Source: Rhodopirellula baltica SH 1 (GTDB taxonomy: Bacteria > Planctomycetota > Planctomycetia > Pirellulales > Pirellulaceae). From it: a DNA stretch of 64,000 nucleotides. Every line of letters starts with the position of its first letter. The first letter of the stretch is position 1. This document shows, piece by piece, positions 9,785-17,651 of this stretch. The translations under genes and the position numbers were made by a program. The notes below the pieces were generated by a model that was not told where the DNA came from, did not search any database, and saw nothing but the letters and a program-made list of their open reading frames with translations. The DNA is taken from positions 2,170,001-2,234,000 of the forward strand of contig NC_005027.1 of the NCBI RefSeq assembly GCF_000196115.1, written 5' to 3'.

Positions 9785-9907
9785 TAGCAGGCTGTTGATT
9801 CAGTCGCATACCGAATGGCAATCATTAGCCGTTGGACGTTCGCCCCGGTTGGCGTCTCATCAACCGCCGCTAACGCGGTGCGGCTCAATAAATTAACAGC
9901 CTGATAG
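9785..9907 (+). repeat. MITE-like repeat, uninterrupted copy
   Basis: About 120 bp with imperfect terminal inverted repeats (GGCTGTTGATTCA at the left, AAATTAACAGCC at the right) and an internal hairpin around CCGCTAACGCGG. It is clearly the same element as the two repeats split by the IS4-family insertions at 49764-51378 and 56707-58321. At the insertion point this copy reads TTGGACGTTCGCCCCGG, against GGGCGTTAGCCCCGG reconstructed from the others. It has no coding capacity. Confidence 0.75.
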
Positions 9908-10302
9908 CTTTCGCAGGCGAAAGTTCGCGCCGGTTCAATGCGGGAACCGTGGCTAATGCCAGGCGGCTCATAAACCCATTGTGACCTGCCTACCTGGGTA
10001 GCCGATCACCGCCACACCTGATCGACTTTCTACCATCAATGAAACGATTTCGAGCAGCGTCACGACGCCCCATCAGCGAATCGCTTCCGGCCGACACCGC
10101 ATCGGTGCGTTGATCCACCCATCTTCAACGCCACACTCAATTTTGTTTTCAGTTTCGCAACTACGGAACACCGGTTGCAACCAACGTCTCCTCAACAAAG
10201 ACGCTTTCGGGGCATCCCCCATTGGGCGACACAGAGACATCGAGCTTTGCTCTTTGAACGTCGTCGCCCGTGCCCCATCACCCCACAATAAAGGAAAACA
10301 AC
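9908..10302. other. Intergenic region upstream of the secreted low-complexity protein
   Basis: Roughly 395 bp without a supported gene. It must contain the promoter for the gene at 10303; the only clear element is the ribosome binding site AAGGA at about 10291-10295. No convincing -35/-10 pair stands out. Confidence 0.5.
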
Positions 10303-11379
10303 ATGAGAAAATTCATCAACTCCGCCGCATTCTTGGGCTTCGTCGCAACAGGCACCATGGCGAGCGCACAAGGTGTCCTGAACAACGCAGCGAACCAAGT
10401 TGGCAATGCAGTCAGTCGAACGACCGGCCAAGCCCAAAACATGGCACGTGGAGCGGCGGATGGCTTTCGCAACCGAGTCGACGATGCGGCAGCAAATTCC
10501 TCTATTCAGTCCAACGGAATCGCCAACAGCCGAGCGAACCGAAACGGCAACGTTTACTCGGGACAAAACATTCGTGCCAATGTCGGTCAGAACGTCACCG
10601 TCAACGGCCAATCGTACAACCAAAATCTTGGCACCAACGCAGCAGCCGGATATCAGCACCACAACGGCTACACGAATCACGGCAACGTGCAATACGGACA
10701 GGGTCAAACCGCACATCACCTTGGTGGACACCACGTCGGCATGACTCATCATGCGGGTACCACCTACCACCATGGTTCGGTGAACCACCATGGTACAACC
10801 AGCCAAGGTGTTTACACGCTACGCCATGACGCCAGTGGCCGAGAATACATCTGTGTCTCCGGACAACGCGTCTACTTCGATGGCGGAATGAACGCTGATG
10901 CTACTGGCAGCCAGCAGCAATATCAGGCTGGTTACGGAAATGCTGACCAAGATTACGCCGCTCCATCACGCGATGGCCAATCGGACGAAAACGACTTCAA
11001 CCAAAATCAGAATACGGAAGTCGATGGAGCGGTCCAAACGAACCAATCCACCGATGCGAACCGGAACAGCGATCTCGACGCGGACGTCAGCGGTAATGCA
11101 AATGCCCAAACAGATGCCTCTACCGAGTCGCGTGCCGCCGCCAATACAAACGGTGATGCAAATCTGGACGCCAACACCCAAGTTGACAATCAGACCGACG
11201 CAAACGTTGTTGGCGAAACGCGAGCGAATGCCGAATCGAACGTGGACGCTGGCTTCACCCCCGATGGAGATGCTGGTGCTAGCACCGAAGTCAATTCCGA
11301 CTTGAATGGTGCAACTGGCAACACCGATGTGGATGCTGGTGTCGACGCCGCTGCTGATCTGGACAGCTCGATTAAATAG
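10303..11379 (+). CDS. Secreted His-, Asn- and Asp-rich low-complexity protein
   Basis: A 358-residue protein. I chose ATG at 10303 because AAGGA lies 8-12 nt upstream and the residues after it form a classic signal peptide (MRKFINSAAFLGFVATGTMASAQG, cleavage after ASA). An upstream in-frame ATG at 10270 would spoil the signal. The mature protein has an Asn/Gln/Ala-rich part (about 25-115), a His/Gly-rich part (about 116-165, with HHLGGHHVGMTHH), a short ordered-looking segment (YTLRHDASGREYICVSGQRVYFDGG) and a long Asp/Asn/Ala/Thr-rich acidic tail (about 205-358) with repeated DANxxxD-type units. The composition suggests an extracellular metal-binding or matrix protein. I recognise no family. 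It is monocistronic, with a strong terminator downstream. Confidence 0.8.
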   Translation: MRKFINSAAFLGFVATGTMASAQGVLNNAANQVGNAVSRTTGQAQNMARGAADGFRNRVDDAAANSSIQSNGIANSRANRNGNVYSGQNIRANVGQNVTVNGQSYNQNLGTNAAAGYQHHNGYTNHGNVQYGQGQTAHHLGGHHVGMTHHAGTTYHHGSVNHHGTTSQGVYTLRHDASGREYICVSGQRVYFDGGMNADATGSQQQYQAGYGNADQDYAAPSRDGQSDENDFNQNQNTEVDGAVQTNQSTDANRNSDLDADVSGNANAQTDASTESRAAANTNGDANLDANTQVDNQTDANVVGETRANAESNVDAGFTPDGDAGASTEVNSDLNGATGNTDVDAGVDAAADLDSSIK

Positions 11380-11422
11380 TTCCCACGGCACGACGGTGCC
11401 GAACAAATCGAATGATTTCCAG

Positions 11423-11459
11423 AACGTCCGGAAGCTCACGTGAGCACCGGACGTTTTTT
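11423..11459 (+). terminator. Rho-independent terminator
   Basis: The stem AACGTCCGG (11423-11431) pairs perfectly with CCGGACGTT (11447-11455), followed by a T-run to 11459. It lies 44 bp after the stop of the secreted low-complexity protein. Confidence 0.9.
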
Positions 11460-11702
11460 CATGGAATTTTCCCAATTCGAACGGTCGCTACCGATATTCG
11501 TCCAGCCCCATCCGCTCGAGAAAACCCGGGTTTGAGACCGGATGGCCTTCACTTAGCGATCGATCGCGCGGCAATTGACAACCAACCTGATATCAAATCA
11601 ATCAATTGGGTTATCATCTTCATCGTCGCGATACGATTCGCGGAGAAATTGGCTGTTCCGGATGCAAACGATCCGGGATCAAAACGATGGGAATGATGAT
11701 CG

Positions 11703-12491
11703 ATGAAATTGAAATGCCCGGGCTGTTCGAAGCTGCTCCAAGTTCCTGACACGGCGGCGGGTAAGACCGTGAAATGCCCCTGTGGAAAGCAACTCCGTGT
11801 GCCCGCCCCTAAAGGAGCGACTCCGGTTGCTGCCGCGACACGCACCGCCCCCGCATCGGCGAGGCCCGCAGCTCCAGCTCGCCGACCTCAACCGGTCGCC
11901 AGTCCCCTGGGTGCCGACGCGGGTCTGTTCGACGAACTCACCGAAACCGATTTGGCACCCGTCGCAGTCGCACCCAAACCAGGCATGATGCCAGCAGCAG
12001 CCACCGGTGGACACAATCCTTACGCGTCGTCCTTGAACGATGCCGCAGATTCATCGGAACTTGCCACTGGAGCCTTTGCGTCCCAGAACAAGCGGCTCGC
12101 AAACTACCTATTGGATTGGGTCTTCGTCCAAGTCTTCTCATTCGGCATCGGCATCGTCGTTGGGATCGTGTTTGTTGTCATGCACGGAGTCGACATGACT
12201 CCCGAACAAGAGGCAACGATGTCCCTCGTCTCGACATTCATGGGGCTTGGTTTCTTTGCCCTCTACTACATCCTGATGGAAGCAGTCTTTGGAGCGACAC
12301 TTGCCAAATTCATTACCAAAACTCGCGTGCGATCGGCGGATGGAGGCAAAGCAGGCTTTGGGAAAATTCTTGGTCGTAGTTTGGCTCGCCTGATTCCCTT
12401 CGATCCACTTTCCTACCTTTTCGGAGACAAACGCGTCGGGTGGCACGACTCACTTTCCGGAACTCGCGTGATCGATATCAGCAAATCTTGA
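11703..12491 (+). CDS. RDD-family membrane protein with N-terminal zinc-ribbon-like motif
   Basis: A 262-residue protein. The N-terminus (1-40) has a CPGC...CPCG ribbon (MKLKCPGCSKLL, then TVKCPCGKQLRVP) common in planctomycete proteins. A Pro/Ala-rich linker (about 40-105) leads to an RDD domain (about 120-260) with two or three transmembrane helices and the characteristic segments NKRLANYLLDWVFVQV and LAKFITKTRVRSADG...GRSLARLIPFDPLSYLF. RDD proteins are membrane proteins of mostly unknown role, some proposed to be ion transporters. The gene stands alone with short spacers. Confidence 0.85.
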   Translation: MKLKCPGCSKLLQVPDTAAGKTVKCPCGKQLRVPAPKGATPVAAATRTAPASARPAAPARRPQPVASPLGADAGLFDELTETDLAPVAVAPKPGMMPAAATGGHNPYASSLNDAADSSELATGAFASQNKRLANYLLDWVFVQVFSFGIGIVVGIVFVVMHGVDMTPEQEATMSLVSTFMGLGFFALYYILMEAVFGATLAKFITKTRVRSADGGKAGFGKILGRSLARLIPFDPLSYLFGDKRVGWHDSLSGTRVIDISKS

Positions 12492-12794
12492 ACGACCAGC
12501 GAGCAATCTGCACCTTCCGCGCCGCGTTACAAACTTGCCGAATCAAACATTGAGACGGCAAGCCTCATCTAACCGCGGAACATTGAGGAACACTGAATTC
12601 CGCTTATCAAATCCTCAGGTCGCCAGCTTTGGCAATCGCGGCAACTCGGCTGGCCGCAAGTTTCTGCGACGCCGCCCAGGACGAAGCTCGCGATGATTGA
12701 ATCCTGAGAAACGGCACCCAGCCCAGCCCATGCGGCCAACCGACGAAGTTGTGAGAAAGCCCAAGCTTGGAAACCCTGTTAGGCGATCGGCGAG
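12492..12794. other. Intergenic region between convergent genes
   Basis: About 300 bp between the RDD gene and the convergent small membrane-protein gene. No ORF with family resemblance and no clear terminator were found. Confidence 0.5.
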
Positions 12795-13157
12795 CTAAAA
12801 CTTGCCGATGAAGTCGCGGCGAAGCAGGTTGGTCACGAAAATCTCATGTGCAATGTAGCATGTGAGTGCAGCGAGAATCCAAGCGAGAATTCGATGTCGC
12901 GGCTTGCGGAAGAACAACGCAACGATCACGAGTGAGATCAGAAACGGGACGAGATTGCCAAGTAGCCCGTAAGCCGACCAGCTAATCTCGGGAACAGAAC
13001 GCCCGCCCCCAATCTCACGACGCGGTACAAGCGTGATGAAGCCAATCACCGATGCAACTGCCAGCCCTAAGGTGAGCATCGGGGCAAAAATGAGGACGCA
13101 AGCGACGGATTCCCGTTTGGCGTCGGCGTTCTCGCGTTCGGTCGGCGAAATTCTCAC
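12795..13157 (-). CDS. Small hypothetical membrane protein
   Basis: A 120-residue protein with three predicted transmembrane helices (about 17-42, 63-83, 88-108), a charged N-terminus and the C-terminus RRDFIGKF. I recognise no family. It lies alone between the RDD gene and the redox cluster, on the same strand as the latter but separated by about 350 bp. Coding potential rests on length, hydrophobic pattern and the absence of any better frame. Confidence 0.55.
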   Translation of the reverse strand: MRISPTERENADAKRESVACVLIFAPMLTLGLAVASVIGFITLVPRREIGGGRSVPEISWSAYGLLGNLVPFLISLVIVALFFRKPRHRILAWILAALTCYIAHEIFVTNLLRRDFIGKF

Positions 13158-13504
13158 GATTGGTCCGACAACGGAAGGTTTTTACGAAACCTTTACTGGC
13201 GTTTCGTAAATGGTTGCGAAATGCCAGTTAATGGCGACAAACCGTTCTAGTGCAAGAATTTGCTGATATTCAGGTGCGTTCAGCTGTGGTCATGCTTCGT
13301 CGGCTGTTGTCACAGTTTATGTCAAAACAATACTCTCGATCGACGGTTCCAAGGACTTCACTGGAGATTCCGCGCTCCATCTTCACTGCGGTAGACGCTC
13401 ATGTCCTTAGTTAGAAGGTGTAATTTAACACATCGAGAAATCTCGCGTGGTTTGGTGCCCCAAAGATAGCGTCTGAAGTCCGAGCGAGTGTTCAAATCAT
13501 GAAT
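13158..13504. other. Intergenic region with hairpin
   Basis: No gene seen. The main structure is a 12-bp stem, ACTGGCGTTTCG (13195-13206) and CGAAATGCCAGT (13217-13228), around a 10-nt loop. It could be a terminator or operator element; there is no clean T-run on either side. Confidence 0.5.
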
Positions 13505-14137
13505 CTACGAGAAGTTCGAGAGGACAAACCTTCGGTTAAGCGGCTGCGGAAGTCTGGCCGGCTCGGCGGCGAAACGGATCAGCTTATTAATCTCTTTGCT
13601 GGGGAGCTTCAACGGTTCTCTCAAAACGATCCAACTTACGATTTCGTCATACTCGGGCGTCGTGAGGGATCCCTCGTACCGGTAGAAGTGCTGGGTATTT
13701 GGTGGAAGCCATTCATGAGGATTTGTCTTGAAGTCCATGAATTTGCGGGCGTCGTCCTTCGCCATCGTTTCCATCAGTTCAATCAAACCCGGCACAGTCT
13801 TTGCCGAATTGTCAGCCTCGATCATGATTCCTAGGACCGCGAGCTTACCATCATCCGGATCGCAATTCTGATGAACGATGTGAAGTTCCATCTGGAACTG
13901 TTTGTCCTCGATCCAGTGCTCACTCTTGTGATGGAAGTGAAACTGCACAATGTGAAAGTCACGCCCATCAAACGAAATTCGCTCTTTCTTGTCACCGCTA
14001 AACACGACTTGCACCTTACCGTGATGCGGCTTGAGTGTTCCGTCGAGGTGCTTTGACCATCGAATCTTCAATGGCCTGGCGTACTTGGTAACGACTGGTG
14101 ATTTGATGTGAATCGGCGATTGTTGTTGGTTGTTCAT
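13505..14137 (-). CDS. Alpha-class carbonic anhydrase
   Basis: A 210-residue protein catalysing interconversion of CO2 and bicarbonate. It starts at the family motif QSPI (residues 6-9) and keeps the zinc ligands in QFHFHHKSEH and MELHIVH, the gatekeeper Glu of SEH, and the substrate-pocket motif YRYEGSLTTPEYDEIVSW near the C-terminus. Most bacterial alpha carbonic anhydrases are exported, but no signal peptide is present and no upstream ATG would add one, so it is probably cytoplasmic or released without Sec. It is the last gene of a unit with two trypsin-fold proteins, 63 bp after the preceding stop. Confidence 0.9.
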   Translation of the reverse strand: MNNQQQSPIHIKSPVVTKYARPLKIRWSKHLDGTLKPHHGKVQVVFSGDKKERISFDGRDFHIVQFHFHHKSEHWIEDKQFQMELHIVHQNCDPDDGKLAVLGIMIEADNSAKTVPGLIELMETMAKDDARKFMDFKTNPHEWLPPNTQHFYRYEGSLTTPEYDEIVSWIVLREPLKLPSKEINKLIRFAAEPARLPQPLNRRFVLSNFS

Positions 14138-14200
14138 TTGTGCCTCGGATTTTGATCAGATTCAGGATGAAATTTCTTCAAGTGTGCTTTGACATGACGG

Positions 14201-15049
14201 CTAAACTGTGCGAAGAATCGAACCCGCCCATTCCAGCAATTCAACGACTTGGTCTCCGTAGTAAGTCGAGCCTTGAATGTCTCCTGCTTGGCCTGGGTAG
14301 GGACCAACCTGGTGACCTCTGGCTCGCCATGTTTCGCCCACGTGCAGCGCCCAAGGCCCGCCAATGGATCCACCGCGAAAATCAGAGCTCATTGCGATTC
14401 GGTCTTCCGGATCTGACAACTCCGTCACGAACTCACCATCGCATTGCCACATGTTTTGAAGGCTGTGATTGGAAGGATAGCCCAGCGCAAGCAGCCGATC
14501 TCCACCTACGACTTGGTGCGTCAATGGTTCGATGAAGCCTACATCAGCGTCAAAATCTCGATCCAAGATACAAATCGCGACGTCGTTGTTTGAACTTGGG
14601 ATTTCCGGATAGGCGGAAGGAAACCTGTAGCTGACAACGGAATAGAGAGCGGTTGGTTGATCAGACCCAAATCCAGGGACAAAGACAATGTTGCTTGAGA
14701 ACTGAGCGCAGTTCGTCTCGTACAAATTGTGTGCGACTGTCATAATGGTACGCGGACCAATTGCCCAAGCGGATCCATAGGCGTCTTCCATGACGTTACA
14801 CTGACCTGCCCGTGCACTGCGAAAAAGTATTTTGCCAACAGCCGAGTAAGGCATCTCCTTGTATTGATCTTGCGGCACTTCGCTCGAAGTAAACGATGGT
14901 TGTTCGTCTAGAAATGACGCAGCCGCGCCGCGTTGAGGGAAGCGAACGCACCTATTGCACCGTTCGGGACAGGAGCCAAATCGCTGTTGATTCCAGTATT
15001 TGGAATTCAGCTTGTGCAGCGACTTTCGCTTTCTCGCATTTTTAGACAT
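14201..15049 (-). CDS. Trypsin-fold protein with catalytic Ser replaced by Ile (probable pseudoprotease)
   Basis: A 282-residue protein of the trypsin/V8-like fold. The His motif TVAHNLYE (His107) and the Asp motif NNDVAICILD (Asp156) are present. The Ser motif, normally GxSGGP, reads GGSIGGPW at 226-233, placing Ile229 where the nucleophile is expected (codon ATT; AGT would be Ser). Ser228 next to it is not in the usual position. The N-terminus has a Cys-rich stretch CPERCNRC (27-34) and no signal peptide. It is encoded between an apparently intact trypsin-nuclease fusion and a carbonic anhydrase. It may be a decoy, inhibitor or binding partner of the active protease; that is inference. Confidence 0.8.
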   Translation of the reverse strand: MSKNARKRKSLHKLNSKYWNQQRFGSCPERCNRCVRFPQRGAAASFLDEQPSFTSSEVPQDQYKEMPYSAVGKILFRSARAGQCNVMEDAYGSAWAIGPRTIMTVAHNLYETNCAQFSSNIVFVPGFGSDQPTALYSVVSYRFPSAYPEIPSSNNDVAICILDRDFDADVGFIEPLTHQVVGGDRLLALGYPSNHSLQNMWQCDGEFVTELSDPEDRIAMSSDFRGGSIGGPWALHVGETWRARGHQVGPYPGQAGDIQGSTYYGDQVVELLEWAGSILRTV

Positions 15050-15117
15050 GCTTCAATCTCGTAAAAGCATCTGCAGACGATGAGTGTGAACCTCGCCCTA
15101 CTGTGATTTGGCGATGC

Positions 15118-17340
15118 CTAGGTGAGGACAATCTCTTTGTATGAACGGAGCAGACGCGGCACCTGTGTGGCAGTCGACTCACCACCACCCCTGGCGTCGT
15201 TCAAGGGACCAAAATTCAGATGAGTCAGTTCTTCGATCTTGGTGACGGTAGTTTGAAACAAGTCTCGCTCGCGGAAGTCAAACGCTTCTTCGTCCATGCG
15301 CTCAATACGCGGGTCGTCATCGAGCATTCGTTTTTGGCTCAATAGGAACGCCGCAGCCTTCAGGTCATTACTCTCGTCCACCCATGCGATGACTTTCCAA
15401 TACTGAGTCGGAATGCGAACTCCATTGTCTCGGAAGTCGGGATCGGAATCACGAAATACAGGCCCAGTAAAGACGCTGATCTTCACATCATGCTTCTCGG
15501 CATTGTCGAGAGCGAAGTTTTCCAGGCCTAACCACAATCCATTTGCGTCATCACCGCGATCATCGGATTGGTTGAACGTGTCGTATTGGGGAGCACAGTT
15601 CACATAGTGGTAAGTGTCAACGATACCCCGAGCCGAATCGCGTAGTTGCCCACCCCAACCCGGATCAAGCCGCCGGACCAAGTGCCCGCGATCCAGCTTG
15701 TTGTCGCGGCCACGGTAATGGTCATTGTTGGTCTGTTCGTGTGCACCAATGCGTCGATCTTCGCTCCAACTCGCACTGCCGCCATCGTCCCCGCTACGAA
15801 TGCGAATCAGTTTTTCGCCGTCAATATTGACCGCTGTGAAGTACGCTAGGCGTCGCTCTCCGTTCATCACAACGCTGAAGTTGTGAAATCGTAACACGTA
15901 TGGCAAGTCGCCATTGATCGGATCGCGATTGATCGCCGCCGCTGCAATCTGATCTTCGGTCAACGCCGGCAGGTTAAGCTTATGAGCAAGAAACTCCGCG
16001 TCGTAGCCGTTGCGATTGGAGTAATCGCGATCAATTCCAAATCGTTCGCGCAAACGTTCAACCGACACAACGTCGAAGTCATTGTTGACTAGAATGTGGT
16101 CGTCCGGCTCGCCAATTCTTACAGTGATCTCCACGGGAACCCTGACACGAACTGTGCCCCTGCCTTGGGCAACGCGAACAACTCCATCTGCAACGGGTCG
16201 CTGAGGCAGATTGCCGTCTTCACAGTGCGGCTCATTGTGGCAGTTGGGCGAACGAAACTGAACGATTGACTCTTCTGAATCCGATTCCTCTAGAACACCA
16301 TCTACCAAACGTTGTTCCGATCCGCGAAACGTCGTATCTTTCAATAGTTCGACCAATGCGGAACTTTGGATTGCCTCGTTGGCAATCCAGGCGATGTGGT
16401 GATCCGGTGTTCTGTTCGTTGCCACGTTGCCGAAGATATCGAGCCAGTTCCCGTCATCGTCTTTGTCTGGCACACCAGAGTGATGAAGTCCGACCAATTG
16501 CCACTCATCGTTGAATACGGGCGAGCCACTGGATCCACGCTTTGTATCGGCGCGATAGTGCAAAAAGGTCTCGTCCGGAATCGCAATCACCGTGTTGTCG
16601 CGCAGCGCGACTTGTTTCGGCTCGCCTGCGGGATGCTGAACAATATTGAGTCGCTCTCCCATAATGACAGCATCCGAGTCTGGAAGTAGTCGCATGACAG
16701 GAAGTTTGTCTAGGTCAATACTTCCACTTGTGCGAGATCCGATGGCGACAATCGCAACATCGAGATCTCTGTCGGCAAAGAAAAGTTGACTTGCGTCGAA
16801 TCTGAATTTTGTTGGCGTACTCAATCCTCCGTCACGATTGAGTTCGCGGAATCCGAACTCGACTTGCACTCCCCGAGTCTCGGCCGCACTCCCAAAAACA
16901 TGATGATTGGTCATGATCACGCCGGGGCCGACCAAGAAGCCTGTCGCGAAACCACGGCCGCCAAAATTGATTCTTCCAACCGACGCGATTCGCGAAGCTC
17001 CATTGAGCAAGAATCGCACATCGACCAAATCGTTCCCGTTGAGAATCCTCTCCAACGCACTGGCTTCCGAGATCGTGGCCCGAGACATCGACGCACTGTC
17101 GAGCGAACGGTTTGCTGCACCAGCTCGTGACGCTTGCTTGGCGAGTTTGGGATCCACACCCGCTCGTTCGAGCCGATCTTGAATGGTTGAGAGTCCGTTC
17201 TGAGCAAGCAAATCACTACGTGACTTTTCCAGCGGGGAATCAAACTCTTGTTGGATGTTATGAAATCGCTTTTCGGTTGCCGCAATGACATCGTCTGGAA
17301 TGACAGAATGTTCATAATTTTGAGTCACAACTGGCTCCAT
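15118..17340 (-). CDS. Trypsin-like protease fused to DNA/RNA non-specific endonuclease
   Basis: A 740-residue protein from ATG at 17340. An N-terminal helical region (1-110, including LERILNGNDLVDVRFL, resembling adaptor segments of bacterial conflict proteases) is followed by a trypsin-like domain with His147 (TNHHVFG), Asp194 (DLDVAIV) and Ser271 (RGSSGSP), all intact. A linker leads to a C-terminal NUC/EndoG-type nuclease with DRGH at 550-553, NCAPQYDTFNQ and FTGPVF motifs. The open frame extends to 17721, overlapping the patatin gene. I choose 17340 because the shared promoter-like repeat lies at 17402-17430, 62 bp upstream. Protease and nuclease in one chain without a Sec signal suggests a toxin or cell-death effector. 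Confidence 0.85.
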   Translation of the reverse strand: MEPVVTQNYEHSVIPDDVIAATEKRFHNIQQEFDSPLEKSRSDLLAQNGLSTIQDRLERAGVDPKLAKQASRAGAANRSLDSASMSRATISEASALERILNGNDLVDVRFLLNGASRIASVGRINFGGRGFATGFLVGPGVIMTNHHVFGSAAETRGVQVEFGFRELNRDGGLSTPTKFRFDASQLFFADRDLDVAIVAIGSRTSGSIDLDKLPVMRLLPDSDAVIMGERLNIVQHPAGEPKQVALRDNTVIAIPDETFLHYRADTKRGSSGSPVFNDEWQLVGLHHSGVPDKDDDGNWLDIFGNVATNRTPDHHIAWIANEAIQSSALVELLKDTTFRGSEQRLVDGVLEESDSEESIVQFRSPNCHNEPHCEDGNLPQRPVADGVVRVAQGRGTVRVRVPVEITVRIGEPDDHILVNNDFDVVSVERLRERFGIDRDYSNRNGYDAEFLAHKLNLPALTEDQIAAAAINRDPINGDLPYVLRFHNFSVVMNGERRLAYFTAVNIDGEKLIRIRSGDDGGSASWSEDRRIGAHEQTNNDHYRGRDNKLDRGHLVRRLDPGWGGQLRDSARGIVDTYHYVNCAPQYDTFNQSDDRGDDANGLWLGLENFALDNAEKHDVKISVFTGPVFRDSDPDFRDNGVRIPTQYWKVIAWVDESNDLKAAAFLLSQKRMLDDDPRIERMDEEAFDFRERDLFQTTVTKIEELTHLNFGPLNDARGGGESTATQVPRLLRSYKEIVLT

Positions 17341-17651
17341 TGTATCGATTGCCTGTATCAAATTTTCGCCTATCATTAAACCTATAACCACACTGGATTG
17401 GTACGGAAGCCAGCAGGAATACAATGGGAATGAATATTGAATCGTCCCACGAGATTCCCATTCTGGTCGAGAATCATGTCGTACCTTGGCCCGTTGCCAT
17501 TCCGAACTCACTGTTGAATCATCCCAACGATTCATCAACTGAAACTGGTCACGGTTACTGACCTGCGTTCGTGTTCGGCTTGTTGCGTACAACCCAGCGA
17601 CAGCGTAAAAACCTGCGACGTTGCTCTTAGCCGGTTCTTCCCACTCAACTG
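17341..17651. other. Intergenic region carrying the cluster repeat
   Basis: About 310 bp between the patatin stop and the nuclease start. Apart from the triple 11-bp-phased repeat at 17402-17430 I see no feature. The frame is open through it but shows no recognisable domain. Confidence 0.55.
17402..17430 (-). promoter_or_regulatory. Phased direct repeat (cluster box 1), three half-sites
   Basis: Plus-strand half-sites TACGGAA (17402-17408), GCAGGAA (17413-17419) and ATGGGAA (17424-17430) are each separated by 4 bp, an 11-bp period. Read toward the minus-strand nuclease gene this is TTCCCAT-N4-TTCCTGC-N4-TTCCGTA. TTATAGG and similar AT-rich -10-like sequences follow. Confidence 0.65.
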
